Below are positions 20,253 to 29,040 of a stretch of 64,000 nucleotides of DNA, one piece after another. A model generated the notes under the pieces. It worked only from the letters and a program-made list of their open reading frames with translations. It was not told the DNA's origin and did no database searches. Position 1 is the first letter of the stretch. Each line of letters starts with the position of its first letter. Where the stretch lies: positions 1,116,001 through 1,180,000 of the forward strand of contig NZ_JAOEAL010000001.1 of the NCBI RefSeq assembly GCF_029835735.1, read 5' to 3'. A program made the position numbers and the translations under genes. The stretch comes from Shewanella sp. GD04112 (lineage in GTDB: Bacteria > Pseudomonadota > Gammaproteobacteria > Enterobacterales > Shewanellaceae).

Positions 20253-20263
20253 CTGCTCAAACT

Positions 20264-21079
20264 TTAATTGTTCGGCTGAACACTCAATATCAAGCCTAAT
20301 TGAAACCAAGCTTGCAGTGCTTGCAACAGCTGCTGCATGGCCTCTTCTGGCGCAAAAAAGTTCAGCATCAATTCGCATTGCTCGGCAATATTGGCCCCGT
20401 GAATAAATCCTTGAATCAAGGCTAATTGGTATTCTGCGAGAGAGATAAACTCCGTTAAACGACTCTCGCCGCGCCAAAGTAGCCAAGCGCGTTTACCTTG
20501 ATAATCGGGCGCGGGCGGGACTTGTTGATGCTTTAAGGCTTGCCAAGTTTCTACCGCATTGCTGCCACATTCAAATAGCTGCACGCTAGGGTGAAAACGC
20601 AGTTGGCAATAGGACCAAGCGTCGGCGGGTAAGGATTGCAGTGCCACAAAACTTGCGCGCTGTTCATCCTTGGCATCGAAGGCGTTGAGTAATCGGCGCT
20701 CGAATCTGGCGATATCACTGATAATCGGATACTGACTAAAAAAAGCGTCGCTGGCTAAGTAGTCTGGTAGGGCATCGGCAAATTGGCGTAGCGAGGTAAA
20801 ACGTGAGGGCTGGTGGGCGATATAGCCATTGGCCATCCGCGCGAATAAGTCATCGCCTAAATACAGACCGAGTATTTCATGGTCGGTATCGAGGACTTCG
20901 GTTAAGCGAATGCGATAGGCATTGGCGTAAATCTGCATCCGTATATCACGGCCAACGCCACCTTGTTCGGCAACCTTGTCGCTAAAGGATTTCTCTATAG
21001 TTTCTGCTATCGGCGTTTGGGCGGCACTTGCCAGCAGATAATCCATAAACTGTTTTTGGATCTCGCGAAGCTGACTCAT
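20264..21079 (-). CDS. Bufferin partner protein BufC/HvfC-like (DUF2063 N-terminal domain)
   Basis: 271 residues. The N-terminal half carries the family signature IYANAYRIRLTEVLDTDHEILGLYLG, once annotated as a putative DNA-binding domain and now seen as the MNIO enzyme's partner that helps recognise or deliver the precursor peptide. The C-terminal half is a less conserved winged-helix-like region. The gene overlaps the maturase gene by 4 bp (ATGA), so translation is coupled and a complex with the maturase is likely. It is the last gene of the operon. Confidence 0.88.
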   Translation of the reverse strand: MSQLREIQKQFMDYLLASAAQTPIAETIEKSFSDKVAEQGGVGRDIRMQIYANAYRIRLTEVLDTDHEILGLYLGDDLFARMANGYIAHQPSRFTSLRQFADALPDYLASDAFFSQYPIISDIARFERRLLNAFDAKDEQRASFVALQSLPADAWSYCQLRFHPSVQLFECGSNAVETWQALKHQQVPPAPDYQGKRAWLLWRGESRLTEFISLAEYQLALIQGFIHGANIAEQCELMLNFFAPEEAMQQLLQALQAWFQLGLILSVQPNN

Positions 21080-21957
21080 GCCACCGTCTCCTGCCTCGGT
21101 CTGTAAACCAGTGGATGTGACTCGCCTAACGTGGTGCGGGCGACGTTGCGAGCAATCGCCAATTCGGCTTCCAATGCATTAAATTCGGGGATATTGGCAT
21201 CACGCTCAATCATAGTGCTGACGCCACCAAAGCGGGTTAATGCCTGCCGATACAGCTCCCACACACTGGGGCAAACATCGTGATCATGGGTGTCGATAAC
21301 ATAGTCGCCGTAATCCGAGTGACCCGCTAAGTGAAATTGTTGCACCCGATTAGTCGCGATTTGCAGCAGATAATCCTCTGGGGGAAACTGATGGTTACGG
21401 GCGCTGACATAGATGTTGTTGATATCTAATAGCAATAGGCAATCGGCCTCCTCGGCTACTGCGTTAACAAATTGCCATTCATTCATGGTCGAATCTTGGT
21501 AGGACAAATAGCTGGAGACGTTCTCCATCAGAATGCGGCGGCCTAAAAAGTCCTGCACTATGCCGATGCGCTCGGCCACGTGTCTCACGGTTTCTTCGGT
21601 GTAGGGTAGGGGCAGTAAGTCATGGCTATTGATGCCGTGGATGGAAGTCCAGCAAATATGATCCGAAATCCATTGGGGCTGCACTTCATTGGCGAGTTGT
21701 TTTAGCGTCTTAAGATAATCCATATTCAGTGGGTCTGTACTGCCGATGGATAAAGAGACGCCGTGCATCACCAGCGGATAACGCTCTGCTATCTCACTCA
21801 GGTAATAGCGGGGTTTTCCGCCCGCGACCATAAAGTTTTCCGAGAGTATCTCGAACCAGTCGACCTCGGGCTGATGCTTAAGCACATGATCGAAGTGCTG
21901 GGTTCGCAGTCCTAAACCAAAACCTAGGGTGGGGTGAGTGAGACTCTGCTTATCCAT
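21076..21957 (-). CDS. MNIO-family bufferin maturase (DUF692)
   Basis: 293 residues. Multinuclear non-heme iron-dependent oxidative enzymes modify Cys residues of ribosomal peptides, for example into thiooxazole- or oxazolone-type groups. Conserved metal-ligand segments are present in order: GFGLGLRTQHFDHVL, VMHGVSLSIGS, SDHICW, LLPLPYT, LMENVSSYLSY, LLLDINNIYVSARNH, FHLAGHSDYGDY plus TDHDHDV-like acid/His (IDTHDHDV), and MIERDANIPEF. A TIM-barrel fold is known for the family. Located 78 bp after the Cys-rich precursor gene and overlapping the partner gene. Modification of the adjacent peptide is inferred from context. Confidence 0.92.
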   Translation of the reverse strand: MDKQSLTHPTLGFGLGLRTQHFDHVLKHQPEVDWFEILSENFMVAGGKPRYYLSEIAERYPLVMHGVSLSIGSTDPLNMDYLKTLKQLANEVQPQWISDHICWTSIHGINSHDLLPLPYTEETVRHVAERIGIVQDFLGRRILMENVSSYLSYQDSTMNEWQFVNAVAEEADCLLLLDINNIYVSARNHQFPPEDYLLQIATNRVQQFHLAGHSDYGDYVIDTHDHDVCPSVWELYRQALTRFGGVSTMIERDANIPEFNALEAELAIARNVARTTLGESHPLVYRPRQETVA

Positions 21958-22035
21958 GTATAAACCTTATGTTGACTGAGTGGCTGAAGCGGCCCAGATT
22001 CCGACCGCTTCTTTATCGATAAACACCTATTTGTA

Positions 22036-22488
22036 TTAGGCGCCGACTTTACCGCCTAAGTCGCCACAGGCTTTAGCTGGGGTGGCTACAAAACCACTGC
22101 CTTTACAGCTGGCGTGTCCGGCGCAGGCATTGTCTGCAGTCTTGCAGTCGTTGTGGCCTTTGCAGGTATTAATGCCATAGCAGTGCACTAGCTCGGTATT
22201 AGCGATTTTGCCGACCCAATCATCGGCCACTTTGCCGCCGACATCGCCACAACTTTTGGATGGCATAGCCACAAATCCACTGCCTTTACAGCTAGCGTGG
22301 CCAGCGCAGGCATTGTCTGCGGTTTTACAGTCGTTATGGCCTTTACAGGTATTCACGCCATAACAGTGGACGAGGTCGCTACTGTCGGCGCTGGTCATGG
22401 GTTCTGCAGCATTCACTTGGCTTGCCATACCAGCCATGGCCATAGCAAGTGCTGCACCTGAAAGTGCGGTTTGGGCTTTCTTATTCAT
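22036..22488 (-). CDS. Bufferin-type Cys-rich metallophore precursor with duplicated core
   Basis: 150 residues. Signal peptide to about residue 27 (SQVNA|AEP), then two near-identical 49-residue units at 39-87 and 100-148 joined by a short linker. Each unit has the pattern [22 protein letters not shown] and a late CGDxGGKV, giving Cys at 42, 48, 54, 61, 67, 80 and again at 103, 109, 115, 122, 128, 141. The spacing resembles the BufA2-type periplasmic bufferins that bind copper after MNIO modification. The ribosome site AAGGAAG precedes the ATG. Metal (copper or other) and modification are inferred; the duplication is seen directly. Confidence 0.9.
   Translation of the reverse strand: MNKKAQTALSGAALAMAMAGMASQVNAAEPMTSADSSDLVHCYGVNTCKGHNDCKTADNACAGHASCKGSGFVAMPSKSCGDVGGKVADDWVGKIANTELVHCYGINTCKGHNDCKTADNACAGHASCKGSGFVATPAKACGDLGGKVGA
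22045..22374 (-). repeat. Direct repeat inside the bufferin precursor gene
   Basis: Coding segments 22228-22374 and 22045-22191 are two 147-bp copies offset by 183 bp, with mainly silent or conservative differences (for example Val/Ile after YG). The pattern is that of a tandem in-frame duplication kept under protein-level selection. Confidence 0.85.
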
Positions 22489-24146
<1,658 letters not shown>

Positions 24147-24172
24147 TTGCTTCATCGTTTTAGGGGAATAAA

Positions 24173-24203
24173 AAATGCCAGTGCAGTTGCACTGGCATTT
24201 TTG
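24173..24203. terminator. Bidirectional terminator between rlmI and rpiA
   Basis: AAATGCCAGTGCA / TGCACTGGCATTT, a 13-bp stem with a two-base gap, flanked by A5 on the left and T5 on the right, so it serves both convergent genes. Confidence 0.9.
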
Positions 24204-24237
24204 TTTCTCGCATTGGAGTCTTTTGACTCACCTTGCC

Positions 24238-24897
24238 TTAAGCGGTAAAGGTTTTCACGCCTTCAGGGGTGCCAACCAGTAACACATCGGCGCCGCGTTT
24301 CGCGAATAGACCGTTGGTGACTACGCCGACGATGGCATTGATCTTCTCTTCTAATTCCTTAGGATTGATGATCTTAAGGTTGTAAACGTCGAGGATCACG
24401 TTGCCGTTATCAGTGACAACGCCTTCACGGTACACTGGGTCGCCACCGAGTTTGACCAGTTCACGGGCCACGTAAGAGCGCGCCATTGGGATCACTTCAA
24501 CGGGCAGTGGGAATTCACCTAAAATATCCACTTGTTTAGTGTTATCCACGATACAGACAAACTTTTCAGCCACAGCTGCAACGATTTTCTCGCGGGTTAA
24601 TGCCGCGCCGCCGCCTTTGATCATGTCCATATGGCCGTTGATTTCATCGGCTCCATCGACATACACAGATAATTTATCGACGCTGTTTAAGTCATAAACT
24701 GGGATGCCAAGGGCTTTCATCTTTTGGGTTGAGGCTTCAGAGCTTGATACCGCACCTTCAATATCGGCCTTCATGGTGGCGAGAGCATCGATAAAGTGAT
24801 TGACGGTTGAGCCTGTGCCTACACCCACAATGCTGTCTTTCTCAACGTATTTGAGAGCAGCCCAGCCAGCGGCTTTTTTCATTTCATCTTGAGTCAT
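24238..24897 (-). CDS. rpiA: Ribose-5-phosphate isomerase A
   Basis: Interconverts ribose 5-phosphate and ribulose 5-phosphate in the pentose phosphate pathway. I place the start at the Met of [12 protein letters not shown], which aligns with the E. coli start and gives 219 residues. The frame extends seven codons upstream. Substrate loops [20 protein letters not shown] and [11 protein letters not shown] are intact. Confidence 0.97.
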   Translation of the reverse strand: MTQDEMKKAAGWAALKYVEKDSIVGVGTGSTVNHFIDALATMKADIEGAVSSSEASTQKMKALGIPVYDLNSVDKLSVYVDGADEINGHMDMIKGGGAALTREKIVAAVAEKFVCIVDNTKQVDILGEFPLPVEVIPMARSYVARELVKLGGDPVYREGVVTDNGNVILDVYNLKIINPKELEEKINAIVGVVTNGLFAKRGADVLLVGTPEGVKTFTA

Positions 24898-25191
24898 GTT
24901 GACATCCTGTAATGGCAAATGAGTAAAAATTCTGGGCTTAGTATACTCTTTTCCATCAAAGTGTGTGGTGCTATTGCACTGTAGCTGTGATCTTGGGCGG
25001 TGATCTTATGCAGTGTTCGGCTTAACGTGCTTAAGGATTTAATCGCTAAGCGAACTCGTTAAAATAAGTGATGTGCCTAAGATAAAGCCCATTTCGCTAT
25101 TGACGATTCGCTAGGCGGACTTAATCTAACTAAGTTACTATGGCAAAAGCAGAATTGATAAAAACAGCATTATTTGTTTAAGGGAGCATGT

Positions 25192-26118
25192 ATGGCAGGG
25201 GCGAGTTTATTAACCTTACTCGACGATATTGCATCCATTTTGGATGACGTGGCGGTGATGAGTAAGGTCGCGGCCAAGAAAACCGCCGGGGTTTTAGGGG
25301 ACGATTTGGCCTTAAACGCCCAGCAAGTGACAGGCGTGAGTGCTGACCGTGAATTACCCGTGGTCTGGGCGGTCGCCTTAGGTTCGTTTCGCAATAAATT
25401 GATTTTAGTGCCGGCGGCCATGTTGATCAGCGCCTTTATTCCTTGGGCTGTGACGCCCTTATTGATGTTCGGCGGCTTGTTTTTATGTTTTGAAGGCTTT
25501 GAGAAATTACACCACAGCTATAGCCATCGCAAAGACAAACACGCGGAGCAGGCCGAATCTGACTTACCCGAGATAAGCGATCTGGCGGCCTATGAGAAGG
25601 AAAAGGTGAAGGGCGCAATTCGCACCGACTTTGTGTTGTCGGCAGAAATTATTGCCATCACTTTAGGCATAGTCGCGGATAAGTCGCTGACGACGCAATT
25701 TTTTACCCTCGCCATTATCGGTATTGTGATGACCATAGGCGTTTATGGTTTGGTGGCGGCGATTGTCAAAATGGACGATGCGGGTCTGTATCTGAGCCAG
25801 CGTCAGGGCGAGTCGAGTTTTACTCGCTTTAATCGTCAGTTGGGTTTTGGCTTACTGAGCGCGGCCCCCGTGTTGATGAAGGGCTTAACCATTATTGGTA
25901 CTGCTGCCATGTTTATGGTGGGCGGCGGCATTCTAACCCATGGATTACATTGGGTCGGCGAGCAAATCCACCATGCCGAGCAATTTGTGGAAACCATTGC
26001 CGTTGTCGGCCCAGTGCTTGGGTTACTGACGCCGAGCATTCTTAACGCGCTCTTTGGCATTGCGGCGGGCGCGGTGGCGGTACTGCTGATGACTGGATTC
26101 CAAAAGCTACGTAACTGA
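25192..26118 (+). CDS. yedI: DUF808 inner-membrane protein, YedI homologue
   Basis: 308 residues beginning MAGASLLTLLDDIASILDDV, nearly the same N-terminus as E. coli YedI. The ATG follows AAGGGAG at a good distance. Several hydrophobic helices are visible (about 70-100, 150-170, 175-200, 225-255 and 280-305). The family is conserved but its function is unknown. Nothing in the context points to a role. Confidence 0.88.
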   Translation: MAGASLLTLLDDIASILDDVAVMSKVAAKKTAGVLGDDLALNAQQVTGVSADRELPVVWAVALGSFRNKLILVPAAMLISAFIPWAVTPLLMFGGLFLCFEGFEKLHHSYSHRKDKHAEQAESDLPEISDLAAYEKEKVKGAIRTDFVLSAEIIAITLGIVADKSLTTQFFTLAIIGIVMTIGVYGLVAAIVKMDDAGLYLSQRQGESSFTRFNRQLGFGLLSAAPVLMKGLTIIGTAAMFMVGGGILTHGLHWVGEQIHHAEQFVETIAVVGPVLGLLTPSILNALFGIAAGAVAVLLMTGFQKLRN

Positions 26119-26222
26119 TGCGTTTTTGCTCCTTTATTGCTGACCATTATAGAGTCAGCTAACCCGAGTTGCGCGAGTGCTAAGATGCTCGCGGCGATTA
26201 TTTCAACGCTCAAGGACGAAGT

Positions 26223-27110
26223 ATGCAATTAATGCGTTATTGCCTTTCTCCCAATAAGTTGGCTTGGCTGCGTCAGGAATTAGGCGAACATGCCGACGAG
26301 CTTATCGCGGCGATGGATGCTGCTGGGAGTCAATATCTTGCAGGGTTAGCCGAGTCACAAGCGGGGGACTTATCGGCAGCCGATTCGCAACTTAAGTTCC
26401 AATGGTTTCAGCAAAAACTCGCCCTAACGACGCGATTAACCGATGCAGAGCTGGCAAACCTCGAACCACTGTCGCTGGTGGATATAAAGGGCGAAATGCG
26501 GGTTGAGTTAGTCACGCCCGATACGCTTGCCTCCGCACTACAACAACTTAGCCGTGAATCCGTGCTGGGGTTTGATACTGAAACGCGGGCAAGCTTTGAG
26601 CCGGGTGTTCAACATCCCTTGAGCTTAGTGCAATTGGCGACCTCAGATACCTGCTATTTATTTCAGCGGGCGGTATTGGGTGAGAGGCTTGCTGAGCTTA
26701 AACCTTTACTCGAAAATGAACAGATCCTCAAAGTGGGGATTGGATTAAGGGGCGATGGCCAAGCGCTGAAACGGGATTGGGATATTCAGGTTTTCCCTCG
26801 ACTCGATTTGAATTGGGCGATGGCGCAGCTCGGCGCCGGGAAGGAAATGGGCACGCGGCAATTGGTGGCGGCATTACTGCATAAACGCATCGATAAACCT
26901 AAAAAAATTACCCTCTCGAATTGGCAACAGGTACCTTTATCCCAAGCGCAAATTCAGTACGCCGCCCTCGATGCATTGGCGGCGAACCTCTGTTTTTGGC
27001 AGTTAATCGACAAGCTACAAGGTTTTTATGGCAAAACGACTGTCGGTAATAAACCCTTATTGCCGCCGAGTTTAGCCGCGCGACTAGCAAGCTATTTTCA
27101 TCCGGCTTAA
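26223..27110 (+). CDS. RNase D-like 3'-5' exonuclease (DEDDy)
   Basis: 295 residues. An N-terminal leader of about 75 residues precedes the DEDDy exonuclease fold: Asp/Glu in LGFDTETRASF (Exo I), Asp in GIGLRGDGQALKRD (Exo II), and Tyr/Asp in YAALDALAANLCFWQL (Exo III). It lacks the HRDC domains of true RNase D. Similar stand-alone proteins are usually annotated as 3'-5' exonuclease-domain proteins acting on RNA or DNA. Possibly in one unit with the next gene, 45 bp downstream. Confidence 0.85.
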   Translation: MQLMRYCLSPNKLAWLRQELGEHADELIAAMDAAGSQYLAGLAESQAGDLSAADSQLKFQWFQQKLALTTRLTDAELANLEPLSLVDIKGEMRVELVTPDTLASALQQLSRESVLGFDTETRASFEPGVQHPLSLVQLATSDTCYLFQRAVLGERLAELKPLLENEQILKVGIGLRGDGQALKRDWDIQVFPRLDLNWAMAQLGAGKEMGTRQLVAALLHKRIDKPKKITLSNWQQVPLSQAQIQYAALDALAANLCFWQLIDKLQGFYGKTTVGNKPLLPPSLAARLASYFHPA

Positions 27111-27155
27111 GACTTAAGATAAAGGTCGCGAAGATAAGGATTAGGGGGACGAGCG

Positions 27156-28124
27156 ATGTTGGATGCTATTTGTGTACTCACAACCGAGACTGCGGCAGAG
27201 CACGCTTCGTCGCCACTACGACTCAACCCTAATGCTCAGGCTGGTGTCACCTACAGTGTGTTCAAGTTTCAGCAGTTACCCGAGGCTGAGATTGAGCGTT
27301 TGCGCCAACATTTATATTGCCCCGCCTGCTACGGCAAAGCCTATTTTCGTAAAGCATCTAAGGATGGTAGGGCCGCCTGTTTTGGCTCCCGTTACCATGA
27401 ACTCGATTGCATCGAATTTAATCCGTCGGCGCAAAAGTCCCGTGAAGAACAAGATGCCCTTGAAGTGCAGCAACAACTGCTCGACGCCGATGCCTTGGTG
27501 ATCGATTTTTCGCTTAATTCCACCAATAAGAGACAATCTGACTCAGCGCTCAACGTCAAGGCTCTCCAAGAGCAAGAGGTTGGAGCCAAAAGTACAACTG
27601 CAAATGATACCGAGCCATTAGAGTCAGTGCAGGAGCCCAAAGCTGGCTATCAGGTGACGACCGATAAGCCCGAGATAGCCATCACGGCAAAGCGTACTCC
27701 GAGCCAAGGGCTAGAAAAGTTACTCCATAGCCTGCTGCGTGGCTCGGATCTGGCGACTTCCGAGCTTTGGGTTTACACCGATGATGAGCGCAAGTATCGC
27801 TGGCGGGCGAAGAATCTGTTTGTAAATTTCGCCGATGCGGATCCGACGGATAACAAACCCCATATGTACTGGGGCACTATCTCCCATAGTGATCCGACCT
27901 TATCTTGGCTTAACCCCGCCGACAGTAAAGACATAGGTATTCCTATCGAGGCCGTCAAAACTAAACTGTTTAAGCGCTTTAATATCGAAGATAAACGGGA
28001 TTTAGAAGGCGCAGGGCTTATCCTGTTTGGTAAGTGTTTTTGGAATAAGGATAAGACCCGCAAAATTATCCAGCTTTGGGACAATGATTTACGGCGGATT
28101 TTTATCTCAACCCTTGATGATTAA
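27156..28124 (+). CDS. Hypothetical protein with N-terminal Cys/His cluster
   Basis: 322 residues, family not recognised. A zinc-site pattern lies near the N-terminus: Cys55-x2-Cys58 (CPAC), Cys75, His81 and Cys85, reminiscent of CoiA-type or other nucleic-acid-linked zinc fingers. Residues about 95-190 are polar and low in complexity, probably a disordered linker. The C-terminal half (about 190-322) is a compact Trp/Lys-rich domain ending in KTRKIIQLWDNDLRRIFIS. The ribosome site GGGGGG is seven bases upstream. It follows an RNase D-like gene, so a nucleic-acid role is possible but unproven. Confidence 0.7.
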   Translation: MLDAICVLTTETAAEHASSPLRLNPNAQAGVTYSVFKFQQLPEAEIERLRQHLYCPACYGKAYFRKASKDGRAACFGSRYHELDCIEFNPSAQKSREEQDALEVQQQLLDADALVIDFSLNSTNKRQSDSALNVKALQEQEVGAKSTTANDTEPLESVQEPKAGYQVTTDKPEIAITAKRTPSQGLEKLLHSLLRGSDLATSELWVYTDDERKYRWRAKNLFVNFADADPTDNKPHMYWGTISHSDPTLSWLNPADSKDIGIPIEAVKTKLFKRFNIEDKRDLEGAGLILFGKCFWNKDKTRKIIQLWDNDLRRIFISTLDD

Positions 28125-28429
28125 CCATACGTGATGGGATTGGGTCGCGAGTGCGTGGTACACGCTGCGCTTTAATTTATCTTTTAAGGCATTTTCACGA
28201 CTCTTTTGTTGGGAGAGGCAATAAATAATGCATCAAACTTCAGTATTTACTCCGTAGTAATTGGGTTTTGCACATACAGTACTAAGCGTAAATGCCGACT
28301 TTTTCAGCTTTATGCCAATTAAATCAACAGTAGATGGCAAACTTGTTTGAAAATTCCTCAGTTAATTAAGTTTGTTATAAAAAGTCCTTTACCTTTTAGA
28401 GTGCTTTTAGCATAATGCCCCACGTCAAC
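28125..28429. other. Upstream region of tRNA-Trp
   Basis: AT-rich non-coding DNA. A TTGAAA (28347-28352) and a TATAAA (28376-28381) lie upstream of the tRNA but 23 bp apart, so they do not form a standard promoter together. The TATAAA alone is well placed as a -10. I see nothing else. Confidence 0.5.
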
Positions 28430-28506
28430 AGGGGTGTAGTTCCAATTGGTAGAACAGCGGTCTCCAAAACCGATGGTTGCGGGTTCGAGTCCTGCCACCC
28501 CTGCCA
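28430..28506 (+). tRNA. tRNA-Trp (anticodon CCA), divergent copy
   Basis: Cloverleaf with 7-bp acceptor AGGGGTG/CACCCCT, D-stem GTTC/GAAC, anticodon loop CTCCAAA with CCA, T-arm GCGGG TTCGAGT CCTGC, discriminator G and encoded CCA. Oddities: the first anticodon-stem pair is a G-A mismatch (GCGGT/ACCGA), the T-stem has a G-U pair, and the D-loop has one extra base compared with E. coli tRNA-Trp. An isolated gene with its own terminator. Confidence 0.93.
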
Positions 28507-28513
28507 AATAAAA

Positions 28514-28551
28514 CAACGGCTTGCATAGAAATATGCGAGCCGTTTTATTTT
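28514..28551 (+). terminator. Terminator after tRNA-Trp
   Basis: ACGGCTTGCATA / TATGCGAGCCGT (one G-U pair) with a four-base loop, followed by TTTATTTTG. Confidence 0.85.
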
Positions 28552-28656
28552 GCGCGCGATAAAATTTCCCCTGCGTATTTGCTTACATTTGTTAAGTAAA
28601 GGTATTTGCAACTTTCGTAGGGTCTAACATACAATCGCAAGCCCTTTGGTTTGAGG

Positions 28657-28956
28657 ATGTATGGTTTGAGCTCTGTGATGCAAACAAGGCGCAGATTGGC
28701 ACTATGGCTTGCAGCCATCTTAGTGTTGCTGTCTGTTGCGTTTGCGGTGCACAGTGTTTCCCACCTCAATGATGATACCAAAGCCCATTGCGCGCTGTGT
28801 TTGCATCAGCACCAATTGCAGCATGCCATCTCATACTCTCCGCTAGATTTTCAAGTTACTCAACAGGGCGTTATCTCGGTTGAGTTTGATGTTATTTCCT
28901 TTAAGACGCCATTTAGGCGCCACTTCCATAGCCGCGCGCCGCCGCTAATAGCCTAA
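28657..28956 (+). CDS. Small membrane-anchored protein with Cys/His motif (DUF2946-like?)
   Basis: 99 residues from the ATG at this position (an alternative ATG at 28678 gives MQTRRRLALW). One N-terminal hydrophobic segment (LALWLAAILVLLSVAFAVH) acts as signal or anchor, followed by HSVSHLNDDTKAHCALCLHQHQLQHA, a dense His/Cys motif with CxxC. Small proteins of this kind often sit beside TonB-dependent receptors and metal importers. The next gene is a TonB receptor 84 bp downstream. The family match to DUF2946 is tentative; metal binding is inferred from residues. Confidence 0.6.
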   Translation: MYGLSSVMQTRRRLALWLAAILVLLSVAFAVHSVSHLNDDTKAHCALCLHQHQLQHAISYSPLDFQVTQQGVISVEFDVISFKTPFRRHFHSRAPPLIA

Positions 28957-29040
28957 CTCCTGCTTTTTATCTATTTCTCTTATTTTTCGAGCGCCTTGGC
29001 TTAACTAAGGTGCCCGATGCTGTTTATTTTTGGAGTAAAA

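Noticed and set aside
28347..28381. TTGAAA and TATAAA as tRNA-Trp promoter
   Set aside because: The spacer is 23 bases. The TATAAA may still be a -10 with a poor -35.
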